In this document: positions 1 through 9,503 of the stretch, piece after piece | Numbering within the stretch: position 1 is the first letter of the stretch | Layout: each line of letters begins with the position of its first letter | Assembly: GCA_016212515.1 (NCBI GenBank) | Contig: JACRFZ010000084.1 | Coordinates: forward strand, 1 to 64,000 | Source: Candidatus Melainabacteria bacterium | GTDB lineage: Bacteria; Cyanobacteriota; Vampirovibrionia; Obscuribacterales; Obscuribacteraceae | DNA length: 64,000 bases | Reading direction: 5' to 3' | Made by a program: the position numbers and the translations under genes | The notes under the pieces: model-generated | Told to the model about the DNA's origin: nothing | Seen by the model: the letters and a program-made list of their open reading frames with translations, nothing else | Database searches by the model: none

Positions 1-590
1 TGGCTAGAGTTTTCGATCAACTGAAGGCCATACCCGATGAAGCCAGACAGAAGAAGTTCGCCGAGAACTTCCTCAAGAGCCAGGTACCGGCTATGGAAGC
101 GCGTGGCGGCAAAGTGCTGGCCATCAAGGATGAGAAGGTTCTGCTGGATGCCGGCGAAGGCTCAGGCCCCCTGTGGATTGACGTGGTCAAAGACATCGGC
201 GGCAAGAACCCGGAAGTACAGTGGACTGTGCTTGGTAAAGGCAACCCCGGTCAGACGGAAGCGCCGGAGTTTGCCCCCTGCCCGCCGGGATTCGACCCTG
301 TCAAATGGGATAACGGACATGATACGCCCAAATACTTTATAGGGCGTCTGGTAGCGGACATGCTGCAACAAGATAGACTCAATCCGGACAGAGAAGGACA
401 GAAAGCCCGCGTTGAGAAGTTCTTGAAGGAACACGCGCCCTTGATGCAAGCCAAAGGTATCAAAGTCTACGATATCATCGGCGAGAAAATCATGATGGAT
501 GTCGGTGACGGCACCGGCAGACACTGGGTGGACACCGTAGCCGATGTCGGCGGCAAAAATCCGCAAGCCAGCTGGCTGGTAGAAGCATAA
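1..590 (+). CDS. Duplicated-domain protein of unknown function (5' end just outside window)
   Basis: The open frame starts at base 3 with ARVFDQLKAIPDE. The two bases before it are TG, so the start codon is almost certainly an ATG whose A lies one base outside the window, giving about 196 residues. The protein is an internal duplication of a unit of about 95 residues. Each copy has a charged helical part (FAENFLKSQVPAMEARG and VEKFLKEHAPLMQAKG), then a beta-rich part ending in the shared block GGKNP (DVVKDIGGKNPEVQW and DTVADVGGKNPQASW). There is no signal peptide or membrane segment, so it is probably cytosolic. The beta-rich half faintly recalls SCP2-like lipid-binding folds, but that is a guess. 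It converges on the histidine kinase gene with 25 bases between the stops. Confidence 0.8.
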   Translation, partial: ARVFDQLKAIPDEARQKKFAENFLKSQVPAMEARGGKVLAIKDEKVLLDAGEGSGPLWIDVVKDIGGKNPEVQWTVLGKGNPGQTEAPEFAPCPPGFDPVKWDNGHDTPKYFIGRLVADMLQQDRLNPDREGQKARVEKFLKEHAPLMQAKGIKVYDIIGEKIMMDVGDGTGRHWVDTVADVGGKNPQASWLVEA

Positions 591-615
591 ATAGAAAAGT
601 TTGTTCCGTGTGGGG

Positions 616-2031
616 TTAACGAGTGGGCAACTGGAGCCAGAACAGGCTTCCGTTGCCCACTTCACTTACCACCCCGATCTTGCCGTCATGGGCTTCCACA
701 ATTGCTTTGCAGATAGCCAGACCCAGGCCGCTTGTACCTGTGCCTCCACCATGGGCCTGCTTGAAGCGGTCGAAGACCGACTCCAGTAAATGTTTCGGAA
801 TGCCCGCTCCTTGATCCTGAATCTTGACTGTGGCGCGACCATCTCTTTCCTCGATATTGACGCTTATGGTGCCGCCCTGAGGCGAATACTTGACGGCATT
901 TGAAAAGAGATTGACGAAGACCTGCACCAGTCGCTCGCTATCCACCAGAGCCAGGGCATGAGCGCCAAACACCTCTATTTTCACTTGCTTAGCCTCGGCT
1001 AAAACCTTCACCGATTCACTGCCGCGCACCACCAGCTCAGCCAGGTCGGCAGGCTCCTTGTTCATTTCCATCATACCGGCTTCAATCTTTTCGATATCGA
1101 GAAGCTCATTGATGAGCGACAGCAGGCGCACACATTCGTATTCGGCATCTTTCACCCGGCTTTTGCCCTTGGCGGAAATTTCTCCGTAGACATCGGCATT
1201 TACCAGCTCCAGGGCACCCTGAATGGCCGAGAGCGGGCTGCGCAGATCGTGGCTGACCATAGCCACAAAATCACGTTTAGCTTCCTCAGCCCGATTCAAG
1301 TCGGAAGCCATGCGGCGAAAGGCGGCGTCCACTTCAGCTACTTCATCGGAGCCGGATATTGCCGGCAAAAGAGATTGGCGCTTCACAACGCGCTCGGCAT
1401 TCTTTTTGAGAAGGTTGAGACGGAAGGCAATATCGCGGCTAAAGTAAATGGCCACCCCCAGAGAGAGGGCTAGATTGAGTCCGACTCCCACCAGAATGTA
1501 GAGTTGCAATTCCTGCCTGCGAGACTCTTCCCGCTGCAGCATATGCTCTTCTATGGCTCTTTCTTCCGTAGTAAGGATATGTAATTCATCTACGTAGGTT
1601 TTGAAAGCATCCTCTATTTGCTTGCGAAAGCGAGTAAATTCGAAGGTATAGAGACTCTGGGAAGAGTTCTTGATCTGAGCCTTGTGCCATTGAAGCACAC
1701 TAACAATCTGGCGGGCGCGGTCCTCCACCGTGCGCAATTTATCGGCACGACTGTTATCCCCTTTCATAAGCTCTTTGATCTTTTCGACTCGCCTGGTAAT
1801 TACAGCGATACTCTCATCGAGGCGCCTCTCAAGAGCACTGGTCCGCATGTAATTCCAGGCGACAATGGCACTGCCTGCATCAAAGAGATCACGCTGGGCT
1901 TGACTGGCTTCCGAGACTATAGCCCGGGCCTTCGATTCCCTTCTGCCCGTAGCCTCGGCCCGCTCCAGAAGCATGCCCAGAACACCGAGGTAAATGAGCC
2001 CCCAGACCAAGGGTACGGAGGCAATTATCAA
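616..2031 (-). CDS. Membrane sensor histidine kinase
   Basis: A classical sensor kinase that should autophosphorylate and pass phosphate to a response regulator, probably the divergent one at 2170. Order: N-terminal membrane segment (about residues 1-22), a long helical periplasmic region (about 25-170) that could be a CHASE3-like four-helix bundle, a second membrane segment (about 176-197), a HAMP-like linker, the H-box MVSHDLRSPL with phospho-acceptor His261, then an ATPase domain with N-box NLFSNAVKYSP, a DQGAGIP motif and GTSGLGLAICK. The annotated start is TTG at 2031. Nine codons upstream a CTG (2058-2056) has a good ribosome site GAGGTG five bases before it and would give LKLSIAQKGL at the N terminus, which looks more natural for a membrane anchor. 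The stimulus is unknown. Confidence 0.93.
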   Translation of the reverse strand: MIIASVPLVWGLIYLGVLGMLLERAEATGRRESKARAIVSEASQAQRDLFDAGSAIVAWNYMRTSALERRLDESIAVITRRVEKIKELMKGDNSRADKLRTVEDRARQIVSVLQWHKAQIKNSSQSLYTFEFTRFRKQIEDAFKTYVDELHILTTEERAIEEHMLQREESRRQELQLYILVGVGLNLALSLGVAIYFSRDIAFRLNLLKKNAERVVKRQSLLPAISGSDEVAEVDAAFRRMASDLNRAEEAKRDFVAMVSHDLRSPLSAIQGALELVNADVYGEISAKGKSRVKDAEYECVRLLSLINELLDIEKIEAGMMEMNKEPADLAELVVRGSESVKVLAEAKQVKIEVFGAHALALVDSERLVQVFVNLFSNAVKYSPQGGTISVNIEERDGRATVKIQDQGAGIPKHLLESVFDRFKQAHGGGTGTSGLGLAICKAIVEAHDGKIGVVSEVGNGSLFWLQLPTR

Positions 2032-2063
2032 GCCTTTTTGAGCAATACTTAGCTTCAGACAGG

Positions 2064-2069
2064 CACCTC
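2064..2069 (-). promoter_or_regulatory. Ribosome binding site favouring a CTG start for the histidine kinase
   Basis: On the minus strand the sequence reads GAGGTG, five bases, then CTG AAG CTA in frame with the kinase. An in-frame TGA lies a few codons upstream and no ATG or GTG is available, so the choice is this CTG (2058) or the TTG at 2031, which lacks a well-spaced ribosome site. CTG starts are rare. Confidence 0.45.
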
Positions 2070-2169
2070 AAATAACCATTGACTCCATTCTACCCCTAGC
2101 AGCCTGGTCCCGGAGCAAGCTAGAATAGAACCCCAATCTAAAGACAAGAGCTCCAAAAGTACCACTGCC

Positions 2170-2853
2170 ATGCCCAGAGTTTTATTTGCCGAAGATGAAC
2201 AGAAACTGGCCAACCTGGTCATTGACTTTCTGACCGCGGAAGATTATGAAATCGACCTGGCCGCAAGCGGAACGGCCGCACTGAATCGCCTGGAAAGCAA
2301 CAACTACGATGCGCTCATTTTAGATGTAGGCTTGCCGGGACTGAGCGGTTTCGAGGTATGCAAGATATACAGAGAGAAGGGCGGCACGGCGCCCATAATA
2401 TTTCTTACCGGTCAAAGCACAGTAGCCGACAAAGAACGCGGGCTCGATCTGGGAGCCGACGACTATCTCACCAAACCCTTCCACATGCGCGAACTTTCCG
2501 CCAGACTAAGGGCCATCACTAGAAGATCGCGCACCCTTGTTTCACCACGCCTTGAGATAGGCGACCTCAGCCTCGATAGCGCTACCCATACAGTCACAAA
2601 GGGTGGCACGCCCCTGCAACTGATGCCCCGGGAGTATGCCCTCTTAGAATTCTTCATGCGTCACCCCAACCGCACTTTCACCCAGAACGAGCTGCTTGAT
2701 GAAGTCTGGTCGAAAGATAGCGAAGCCTCACCAGATACGGTGCGGGTGCACATTACCAAACTGCGAGCCAAGATAGATAGCCCCGACAAGGGTGAAGAGT
2801 CGCTTATTAAGACCGTGCACCGGGTCGGCTACAGGCTGGAAAAACGGCAATAG
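2170..2853 (+). CDS. OmpR/PhoB-family response regulator
   Basis: A DNA-binding response regulator of 227 residues, normal for the family. The receiver domain (1-115) has the acidic pair ED at 8-9, phospho-acceptor Asp52 in LILDVGLPG, and Lys102 in YLTKPF. The C-terminal winged helix (about 128-225) ends in the typical VRVHITKLRAKI and IKTVHRVGYRLE motifs. It is transcribed away from the histidine kinase at 616-2031 with about 110 bases between, so the two are probably partners. No convincing ribosome site precedes the ATG. Targets are unknown. Confidence 0.95.
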   Translation: MPRVLFAEDEQKLANLVIDFLTAEDYEIDLAASGTAALNRLESNNYDALILDVGLPGLSGFEVCKIYREKGGTAPIIFLTGQSTVADKERGLDLGADDYLTKPFHMRELSARLRAITRRSRTLVSPRLEIGDLSLDSATHTVTKGGTPLQLMPREYALLEFFMRHPNRTFTQNELLDEVWSKDSEASPDTVRVHITKLRAKIDSPDKGEESLIKTVHRVGYRLEKRQ

Positions 2854-2942
2854 GCCGCAGCGCTTCGTCCTTAATCTTCGATACTTCAAAGTAACGGGGA
2901 GCGGTAATCTGATTCGGTCAACTTCTCTCAGACGGGAAGCAA

Positions 2943-3860
2943 CTAGTGCTGCACGGGTGTGCTCTGCGGCTGCTTCTCTTTGCCGGCCTGTCCGGAGGAC
3001 GCTTCCGCGTTGCCGGAGTTGTCGTCCTTGCTCGGAGTCTCTTTAGGAGCTTCCGTGTTGCCGACATTGTTGTCCTTGCCCAAAGTCTCTTTAGGAGCTT
3101 CAGTGCCGGAGCCTGCGGGCTCTGCCGCTTCATCCTGGGGCGGCAAGCAGAAATCAAGGATGGCGTAATCTCTGGTCTTATCTTTCCAGCCGGTGTACTT
3201 GACCAGCACTTCCTGGTGTTGGTAATCGGCCATGCCAAAGCTATCATTTTCCGCATGAGCCGTGGCAATCACCTCGGTGGCGGCCCGCCGCTCTTTGTCG
3301 TTCATAGTAGGCACCAGGGCCATGAGCGCAAGTTTGCCGGGCACAACCAGTTCCTGGCGCCAGTCGAAGGGCACGCGCAGACGCACGGCAGTCAATTTCC
3401 CGGCAGGCGTGCGGTACAACTGCAATAAGATCGGCACTTCCTTAGTACTTTTCTCGTCGGCAATTTTGTAGTCAACAGCGCTGGCTACCGCTTCTCCAAC
3501 TGCCGTTGATATTTTGGTATCTTTGGAGGCGTCTACAGAGAGGCTGGCGGATTTTCCATCTACGCTCTCAGACTGGCCGACAGCACCGGCATCGGTCTTG
3601 ACTGTGCCACTTGCCTCTGTCTTGACAGAGCCACTAGCCTCAGACTTAACGGCGGCGCCGGTCTCAACTTTCACCGGCGCCGCAAGAATTTTCTTACGCC
3701 CCAAAGGTTTGCGCAGTTTTTCCACAAATTCAGACTCAGTCACGGTGAAGGAACGCACCGGTTGCTCCGGCAGGGGCACAAGCATCTCGGTTGTGCGCAT
3801 GCCGCCTGTATTGGCAGGACCGAGCAGTACAAGCAGAGAGAGGATAGATTTCAGATACAT
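2943..3860 (-). CDS. Secreted protein of unknown function with repetitive acidic tail
   Basis: Family not recognised. The frame opens at a TTG at 3887, but the ATG at 3860 starts directly on a signal peptide (MYLKSILSLLVLLGPANTGG), so I start there. The middle has short repeats alternating V-K-T-E-A-S-G (SGSVKTEASGTVKTDAG) of low complexity. A globular part with LLQLYRTPAGKLTAVRLRV and RRAATEVIATAHAE follows. The last 60 residues hold two copies of an EAPKET-x-x-KD-x-N-x-GN unit. Probably an exported envelope protein. It is downstream of the DUF389 gene on the same strand, with an unremarkable gap of about 115 bases. Confidence 0.8.
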   Translation of the reverse strand: MYLKSILSLLVLLGPANTGGMRTTEMLVPLPEQPVRSFTVTESEFVEKLRKPLGRKKILAAPVKVETGAAVKSEASGSVKTEASGTVKTDAGAVGQSESVDGKSASLSVDASKDTKISTAVGEAVASAVDYKIADEKSTKEVPILLQLYRTPAGKLTAVRLRVPFDWRQELVVPGKLALMALVPTMNDKERRAATEVIATAHAENDSFGMADYQHQEVLVKYTGWKDKTRDYAILDFCLPPQDEAAEPAGSGTEAPKETLGKDNNVGNTEAPKETPSKDDNSGNAEASSGQAGKEKQPQSTPVQH

Positions 3861-3974
3861 AGTTAATCCGGGAACTAGAAAACACAAATATAGAACAACG
3901 CCAACACGCCTACATTAGCTGGCTTTCCAGTGCGGTCCATTCCTGGCGCGAACACAGTTTGGTTTAAAAGAGCG

Positions 3975-5102
3975 CTACTTTCCAACTGGGCCTGCTCCAT
4001 CTGCAGGTGTTTCAACTTCCATGACGGGCACGGGCGTTTGAGGTTCCCGTTCCAAAACACGAACCTCTCCCTCGGGGGAAACATCGAGGGCCGTGATCTC
4101 AGTGGCTGGTATTATCCTCAAGGCAAATTGCAAGGACAGCCCTATTTCCTTCCGGAGCAGTTCCTGAACCAATCCCACCTGCCGGGGAGTGATGGGGTCT
4201 CCGGCACTGACAACGGTAGCTCTAACGGTCATTGGCACCTTAAAGCGGGTCACCTTCACTTCCCGTAACTGCGCATTTCTAAAGGTAACCGTCTTTTCCT
4301 TCAAAACGGTCTTCACCTTAGCGGTAATCTGGTTCTCCAAAACCAGCTCACGCATACTGAAAGCCAACGGCACCCCCAGCCCGAGCATGCAAAGGCCGGA
4401 AACAGCCAGCCCGCGGCGGGCCAATCGCAAGGGGCTGAAGCCCTGCACCAGAAACACCAGCGCGCCGGCCATGGTAATTCCGACCAGGTTGGTAGCGTAG
4501 AGCAAGGCCGCGCCTGCTGCTACGGAAGAATCGCCAAAAGCCAGACCAATACCGACTACGCTCAGAGGAGGAACCAAGGCCACGGCGATTGCCACGCCTG
4601 CCAGGGTGTCCGACAATTTCTCATCAGACTGACAATAGGCACCGACAGCCCCTGCCGCCAGAGCCACCCCCAAATCAAGCAAAGTAGGATGGGTCCGGGC
4701 TAGTATCTCGGGACTAAGCTCCAGGGCTCGCAGGAGATAAGCCATTGCCGAGGATATAGCCAACCCCAAAAACGTCCCCACAATAATGGTGGAAACAGAT
4801 CTGAGTAGCTGCCTTGTGTCCGCGGTTATGGTAGCCAGCGAAAGACAGGTGAGCGGGCGCATCAGTGGGGCAATAATCATGGCTCCGATAATGACGGCCG
4901 GACTATTCTGAAACAGACCCATTGTGGCAATGGCCGTGGCTCCGGTCAGGAACACAAGAAAGTCCCGGGAAAGCCTGCCGCTCTCCTCCAGGCGTTTCTG
5001 CAAGCTGCTCAGTACAGATTCATCAACATGGCGCAGAAATTTGCCTGACATCAATCGTATAGCTACCTTGGCAATAGATTCTTCAAAGAACTTGGTACCC
5101 AA
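3975..5102 (-). CDS. DUF389 (TIGR00341-type) integral membrane protein
   Basis: Recognised from the family block FLTGATAIATMGLFQNSPAV followed by IIGAMIIAPLM, and from the later membrane pairs AGVAIAVALVPPLSVVGIG and LLYATNLVGITMAGALVFL. About six membrane helices occupy residues 50-255. A soluble C-terminal domain (about 260-375) follows. No biochemical function is established for the family. The start is TTG at 5102 (an in-frame TGA lies two codons upstream) or the ATG 17 codons later (MSGKFLRHVDES). It begins 31 bases after the otsB stop, so it is probably the last gene of the trehalose operon, which suggests a link to osmotic or envelope stress. Confidence 0.9.
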   Translation of the reverse strand: MGTKFFEESIAKVAIRLMSGKFLRHVDESVLSSLQKRLEESGRLSRDFLVFLTGATAIATMGLFQNSPAVIIGAMIIAPLMRPLTCLSLATITADTRQLLRSVSTIIVGTFLGLAISSAMAYLLRALELSPEILARTHPTLLDLGVALAAGAVGAYCQSDEKLSDTLAGVAIAVALVPPLSVVGIGLAFGDSSVAAGAALLYATNLVGITMAGALVFLVQGFSPLRLARRGLAVSGLCMLGLGVPLAFSMRELVLENQITAKVKTVLKEKTVTFRNAQLREVKVTRFKVPMTVRATVVSAGDPITPRQVGLVQELLRKEIGLSLQFALRIIPATEITALDVSPEGEVRVLEREPQTPVPVMEVETPADGAGPVGK

Positions 5103-5133
5103 TGATCATAACTGAAACAGCAAGGGTACTGCT

Positions 5134-6006
5134 TCACTCACGAATCGAAGTCAGATACTGCAAAAATGCCAAAACCTGCCCGGTCGAAGCAAGCCTGTAC
5201 TTGGCAGCGCTGCCTTCAGGCTTTGAGCGATTCACCAAAATGGAAATGCCGCCCGACTGGTTACACCACCGGAATGCCGGCTCATCGGCTTCGGAGTCGC
5301 CGATATAGAGGAAGCAGGTACTCTCGGCAGTGAAGCCGAACTTGCCCGCTATCCAGGACAAAGAGTCAGCCTTATTCCAGGCAAGAGGCGGCAGTACCTC
5401 GTAACTGGTAGGTAGGGCTCGAAAGTGAAGATCGGCAAACTGCCTCGATAACTCAAGAATCTTCAGATGCACGACCCGCCGTTCACTTTCGGGCACGAAA
5501 TGATAATGCAAACATAGAGAAAAGACATGATCATCGGTAGAGACGGGCAAAATCGGCTCCAACTCCTCAGCAATAATCTGCCTCAGCCGCCTTAGCTGAG
5601 GCAGAGCCGCCAGGGCCTCCTTCTGAATGTGGGCACTGCCATCGGGGAAACACATCTCAAGCCCATAGTTTCCAGCCAGGATAGTTCTTGGCGGGAAGCA
5701 GTCTTGCTTAAGACGCGTGGTACTGCGGGCACTGACTATGGCGACAGTGGTTTGAGAGCATGCGGTCAATCGGTCAATGACCAGGCGAACTCGGTCATCG
5801 AGCACTGCCAGTGACTGCTCTGAAAATATCGGCACCAATGTTCCGTCCCGGTCTAGGCCTATCAACAAAGGCGCCACCGCCAATCTTGCCAGGTCCGGAC
5901 CTCCGAAGCAGCGGCGCACAAAGTCGGTATCGAGCAAACTTCCAGTCCAATCCCTGTAGTTCTCATCAACGTTCCCCTCAGGCGAAGGGTCAAAGGTCAA
6001 TGACAT
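5134..6006 (-). CDS. otsB: Trehalose-6-phosphate phosphatase
   Basis: HAD-superfamily phosphatase that removes phosphate from trehalose 6-phosphate, the second step of the OtsA-OtsB pathway, in the cytosol. The nucleophile motif is LIGLDRDGTLVPI (DxDGT) near residue 50, and the acidic motif YIGDSEADEPAF is near the C terminus. AGNYGLEM matches the cap-region motif of trehalose phosphatases. Length, about 290 residues, fits the family. An in-frame ATG exists at 6039, but the ATG at 6006 (MSLTFDPSPEG) is preceded by GGAGG at proper spacing, so I start there. It lies in one run with otsA, the debranching-like gene and the glycosyltransferase. Confidence 0.9.
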   Translation of the reverse strand: MSLTFDPSPEGNVDENYRDWTGSLLDTDFVRRCFGGPDLARLAVAPLLIGLDRDGTLVPIFSEQSLAVLDDRVRLVIDRLTACSQTTVAIVSARSTTRLKQDCFPPRTILAGNYGLEMCFPDGSAHIQKEALAALPQLRRLRQIIAEELEPILPVSTDDHVFSLCLHYHFVPESERRVVHLKILELSRQFADLHFRALPTSYEVLPPLAWNKADSLSWIAGKFGFTAESTCFLYIGDSEADEPAFRWCNQSGGISILVNRSKPEGSAAKYRLASTGQVLAFLQYLTSIRE

Positions 6007-6089
6007 AAAGCCTCCACATTCCTCGGACACGCAATCCAATCAAATCGAACGCCACAAAAACACTGGCAAGCCTCCAACGAGAAAACACT

Positions 6090-7151
6090 TCATACCCCGG
6101 CCGGAAGGCGATCTGTGTTAAGAACTCTCTGATAGAGAGCTTCATACTTCCTGGCCATGGCTTGCTTACCAAAATGATGCCTGGCCCTGTGGATACAGGC
6201 ACGCGACTCTATCTGCTCAAAAGTACCGTCCTTAAATCTGCGAACAAGATTCTCAAGTGTGGAATCCACCAATCCGGTCACCCCATCCAGCACCAATTCT
6301 TTCACCGAACCCCGGTCCAGGGCAATAACGGGAGTACCGCTGGCCATAGCCTCTACCATCACCAGGCCAAATGGTTCATCGAAACGGATGGGATACACCA
6401 CGGCAATTGCACCGGCATAAAGAGCTATCTTTTCAGCTTCCCCCACCTCGCCCAGGAAGTCGACCAGCCCCGCCTGCACAGCCGGCAACACGAACTTCTC
6501 GAAATACTCCTGGTCTGCCCCGTCAACTTTACCGGCCATTTTGAGCGGCAGCCCAACCCTACCGGCGAACTCGATTGCTTCTCTAGCTCCTTTGTCGGCA
6601 CCAATACGTCCAACAAATAGCAAATAGCGCCTCTCAGTCGCCACTGAAGGCTGGTACTTTTCCACGGCAATGCCATTGTATATAGTGTCACAATAATTAA
6701 TCCGTTCAGGATAGTTTAATTGCCTGTAGGACTCACTGATAGCTACATAGTTTAGTGAACCGTAAGCGAAATAAACCGGCGCACAATAATCTTTGACCGG
6801 ATTATGATTGGTAGTAACCGAAGGCACATTCAGCGAGGCAAGCATCGGCAGGGCTTGATAGCCCATGTGATTATGGATCACATCAAACTCGCCGCTCATT
6901 TCTTTCAGCTTTACAAGAGAAGTAATGTCGAAGGCGGCCCATCGATGCGGGGGCTGCCGTGACAGACGCAAACCGGTGGATGCGGTTCCCACCAGACGCG
7001 CCCCAGTGACGGAATCGGCGCAGGCGAAAAGCGTAACATCATGACCGAACCCGACAAGTTCTTCAGTCAATAAACTGACGACCAGCTCTGTGCCTCCGTA
7101 GCCGGTGGGCGGAACAGACTCGGTCAGCGGTGCCAGTTGAGCGATTCGCAT
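6090..7151 (-). CDS. GT4-family glycosyltransferase
   Basis: A retaining GT-B glycosyltransferase of 353 residues. The N-terminal lobe opens with MRIAQLAPL and the GYGGTELVV loop. The C-terminal lobe has the donor-binding FVGRIGADKGAREAIEFAG and the diagnostic E-x7-E motif DEPFGLVMVEAMASGTPVIA. Donor and acceptor cannot be read from sequence; in this setting it may make an alpha-glucan or a glucosyl compatible solute. The ATG at 7151 has GAGGTG five bases upstream. It sits 52 bases after the debranching-like gene and 83 bases before otsB. Confidence 0.9.
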   Translation of the reverse strand: MRIAQLAPLTESVPPTGYGGTELVVSLLTEELVGFGHDVTLFACADSVTGARLVGTASTGLRLSRQPPHRWAAFDITSLVKLKEMSGEFDVIHNHMGYQALPMLASLNVPSVTTNHNPVKDYCAPVYFAYGSLNYVAISESYRQLNYPERINYCDTIYNGIAVEKYQPSVATERRYLLFVGRIGADKGAREAIEFAGRVGLPLKMAGKVDGADQEYFEKFVLPAVQAGLVDFLGEVGEAEKIALYAGAIAVVYPIRFDEPFGLVMVEAMASGTPVIALDRGSVKELVLDGVTGLVDSTLENLVRRFKDGTFEQIESRACIHRARHHFGKQAMARKYEALYQRVLNTDRLPAGV

Positions 7152-7203
7152 AAGCTCACCTCACAATTTGAAAAGACGCCGGAATCACCCCGCATATCAA
7201 ACC

Positions 7204-9411
7204 TCAACATTCAATGATCACCCGCAAGTTACCTTCTTTTCTCAAAATCTGGCAGGAGGTAGAACCACCCAGTGATGTAACTTTCAGGTCCAAGGAAGCA
7301 CTTCCCACCCGCAGGCCGGTGAGGCTGACTGTATTGAGCCAGTCAGGCAAGGCCGGCTCTCGTACTCGCAGCACACCGCGCATTGCATCGGGTTCAAAAT
7401 TCAAACATACCTTCAGAAGCTGAAAAATGCTGCCAGCCGCCCAGGCTTGCGGCGAACATGAAACAGGATAATTGATGGGAGCGGCTGCATCGACTTTATC
7501 GAAACCGCAAAACAATTCCGGCAGTCTAAAATCCGGCTGCAAAAGCATTACTTCGAAAAGTTCCCGCATAATTGAGTGAACATCACCTATTCGCCCCACC
7601 TTGCGCAAACCTTCAGTGATCATGGAATTATCGTGAGGCCAGATGGAACCATTGTGATAGCTGATCGGATTGAAGGCAGCCGCGGCAGAGGAAAGTGTGC
7701 GAATGCCCCAACTTGTATGCAGCTCCGGCTTCATAAGCCGTGCTGCTACAAGCTCTGCCTTCTCCTCATCAAGTATGCCGGAGACTAGACAGTGACCGGG
7801 GTTGGAGCTGATTGTCTCGACCTGAGAACCGTCTCGATCTAGTGCAAGAGCAAGATAACTTTCATCGCTCATCCAGAAATCTCTTTGAAATCTAGCTTTT
7901 AATGAATTCGCCTTCTCCATCAGAGAATCTGCCATGTCGCTTTGCCCCAGCATGACGGCAACATTGGCTACTTCCTGCCAGGCTTGATACAGATAGGCTT
8001 GCGCCTCGCACAGAGCTATGGGCGGGTTGGCCAACCTGCCGTCGCGGTGCATAACGGAATCTCCAGAGTCCTTCCAACCCTGGTTCTCGAGACCATGAGG
8101 GCTCTCTCTCTGGTAGGTTATGTACCCTGAAATACAGGCCCGGTCGAGCCAATCAAGAGCCAATTGCACGGCCGGCCACAAACGCTTCGCCAATTCCATA
8201 TCGCCCGACCAGCAAATGTACTGCGCGTAGAGGATGAGCCACAACTGCGTGGCATCAACGGTACCATAGTAAGGGCTATGAGGAATCTCGGCACGTCTGG
8301 CTAGTTCACCCAACCTCAGCTCATGCATGATCCGACCGGGATGCTCGGCCTTGTACAAATCGTCCTTCTGACCCTGGTAAGCGGCCAAAACCTCAATTGT
8401 TTCACGAGCAAGTTCAGGCGCAAAAGGCAACATCTGCATAGCCGTAATGGCCGAATCGCGACCAAAAACGGCGCAGTACCATGGAATACCGGCCGCAAGA
8501 CCGATCCCGTGCGGGGTAGGCTGGCGAAGAATATAAACATCCTTCAAACTACGACTGAGGGAGACATCAAATAATTCCTGGCAGGTCTGAACGTCTACCA
8601 GAGAATTGCACCAACTCAGATACTTGCTTGTTGCCTGCTTGAGAGCGCTGGCATAATCCACCTCGTCGTGACTGACAATAGCAGCCTTACCATTCAGCCT
8701 GGTAAGCACCTTCAAACTAATGCTGCGGCTCTGCCTCACGGGTAAATTAAGGCGAATTGTAAATTTACCGTCCTGTAGAGAAGCAAACTTTGCACTGGTG
8801 GCATCCAGTGAAATCAATGTCTCTTGCAATAAACCATCCAACCCTTTATAAGCAAGCGATAAGCTCCGTCCGTCTCTACCGGACAAAGGCACCATGCGCT
8901 CGCCGCGCTGAGACAGATTCAAACCCCTGACTTCAAACATATCTGCAAAATCAGACTGTAGACTTATTGCCAGGTCAAATTCCACCTCCTCGCTATGAAA
9001 ATTCTCCAGAGTAATTCGCTCATAAAGGGCATCACCCAGTACTAGCTCCCTCAATAGAGTGATTCGCTGCTGCTGCAGATTGGCAGTCTGTGGATTGGTA
9101 TAAAACAAAGTAGCGGAAAATCCATCTTCTATTCGGCTGGATAGAAGCGAGACCGGTGCGTCATCCAGAGCCATCTCCCATTGACTAATATAGCGAGTGT
9201 CATCGCGATAATAACCGTAGCCAAGCGTGTTACAAGCCGGAATCATGCCGGCACTATCGAGGACCAGGAAATGGCTGCCGTGTTTCAGAACCTTGCGTGG
9301 GTGTGCAGCATCGGTTAAGACAAAGCGCATGCCCTGACAGAGCGGACGGCTGTCAATCTCATACGGCGGCTCCTCATCAGTGTCGGCACTAACTCTTTTA
9401 GTTCCGGACAT
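7204..9411 (-). CDS. Glycogen-debranching-like amylo-alpha-1,6-glucosidase
   Basis: A large cytosolic glycosidase. The N-terminal half (about residues 25-270) is the beta-rich debranching N-terminal domain, with GYYRDDTRYIS. The C-terminal half (about 290-640) is an (alpha/alpha)6 barrel with PWYCAVFGRDSAITA, GTVDATQLWL, NQGWKDSGDSV and YHNGSIWPHDNSMI, typical of bacterial amylo-alpha-1,6-glucosidase-like proteins. Acidic residues in FGRDSA and WKDSGDS are probable catalytic positions. Substrate is inferred from family and neighbours. A TTG at 9486 would extend it, but the ATG at 9411 (MSGTKRVSADTDEE) has an upstream GGGAG. Second gene of the trehalose operon. Confidence 0.9.
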   Translation of the reverse strand: MSGTKRVSADTDEEPPYEIDSRPLCQGMRFVLTDAAHPRKVLKHGSHFLVLDSAGMIPACNTLGYGYYRDDTRYISQWEMALDDAPVSLLSSRIEDGFSATLFYTNPQTANLQQQRITLLRELVLGDALYERITLENFHSEEVEFDLAISLQSDFADMFEVRGLNLSQRGERMVPLSGRDGRSLSLAYKGLDGLLQETLISLDATSAKFASLQDGKFTIRLNLPVRQSRSISLKVLTRLNGKAAIVSHDEVDYASALKQATSKYLSWCNSLVDVQTCQELFDVSLSRSLKDVYILRQPTPHGIGLAAGIPWYCAVFGRDSAITAMQMLPFAPELARETIEVLAAYQGQKDDLYKAEHPGRIMHELRLGELARRAEIPHSPYYGTVDATQLWLILYAQYICWSGDMELAKRLWPAVQLALDWLDRACISGYITYQRESPHGLENQGWKDSGDSVMHRDGRLANPPIALCEAQAYLYQAWQEVANVAVMLGQSDMADSLMEKANSLKARFQRDFWMSDESYLALALDRDGSQVETISSNPGHCLVSGILDEEKAELVAARLMKPELHTSWGIRTLSSAAAAFNPISYHNGSIWPHDNSMITEGLRKVGRIGDVHSIMRELFEVMLLQPDFRLPELFCGFDKVDAAAPINYPVSCSPQAWAAGSIFQLLKVCLNFEPDAMRGVLRVREPALPDWLNTVSLTGLRVGSASLDLKVTSLGGSTSCQILRKEGNLRVIIEC

Positions 9412-9503
9412 TTCATAACTCTCCCGGACGATCACCACATGCTGCCGGTGTATCTCTTGCTGGCTTATTTGTTCTGAGCAAAGCAACTACTCCGCTCCGT
9501 CAC

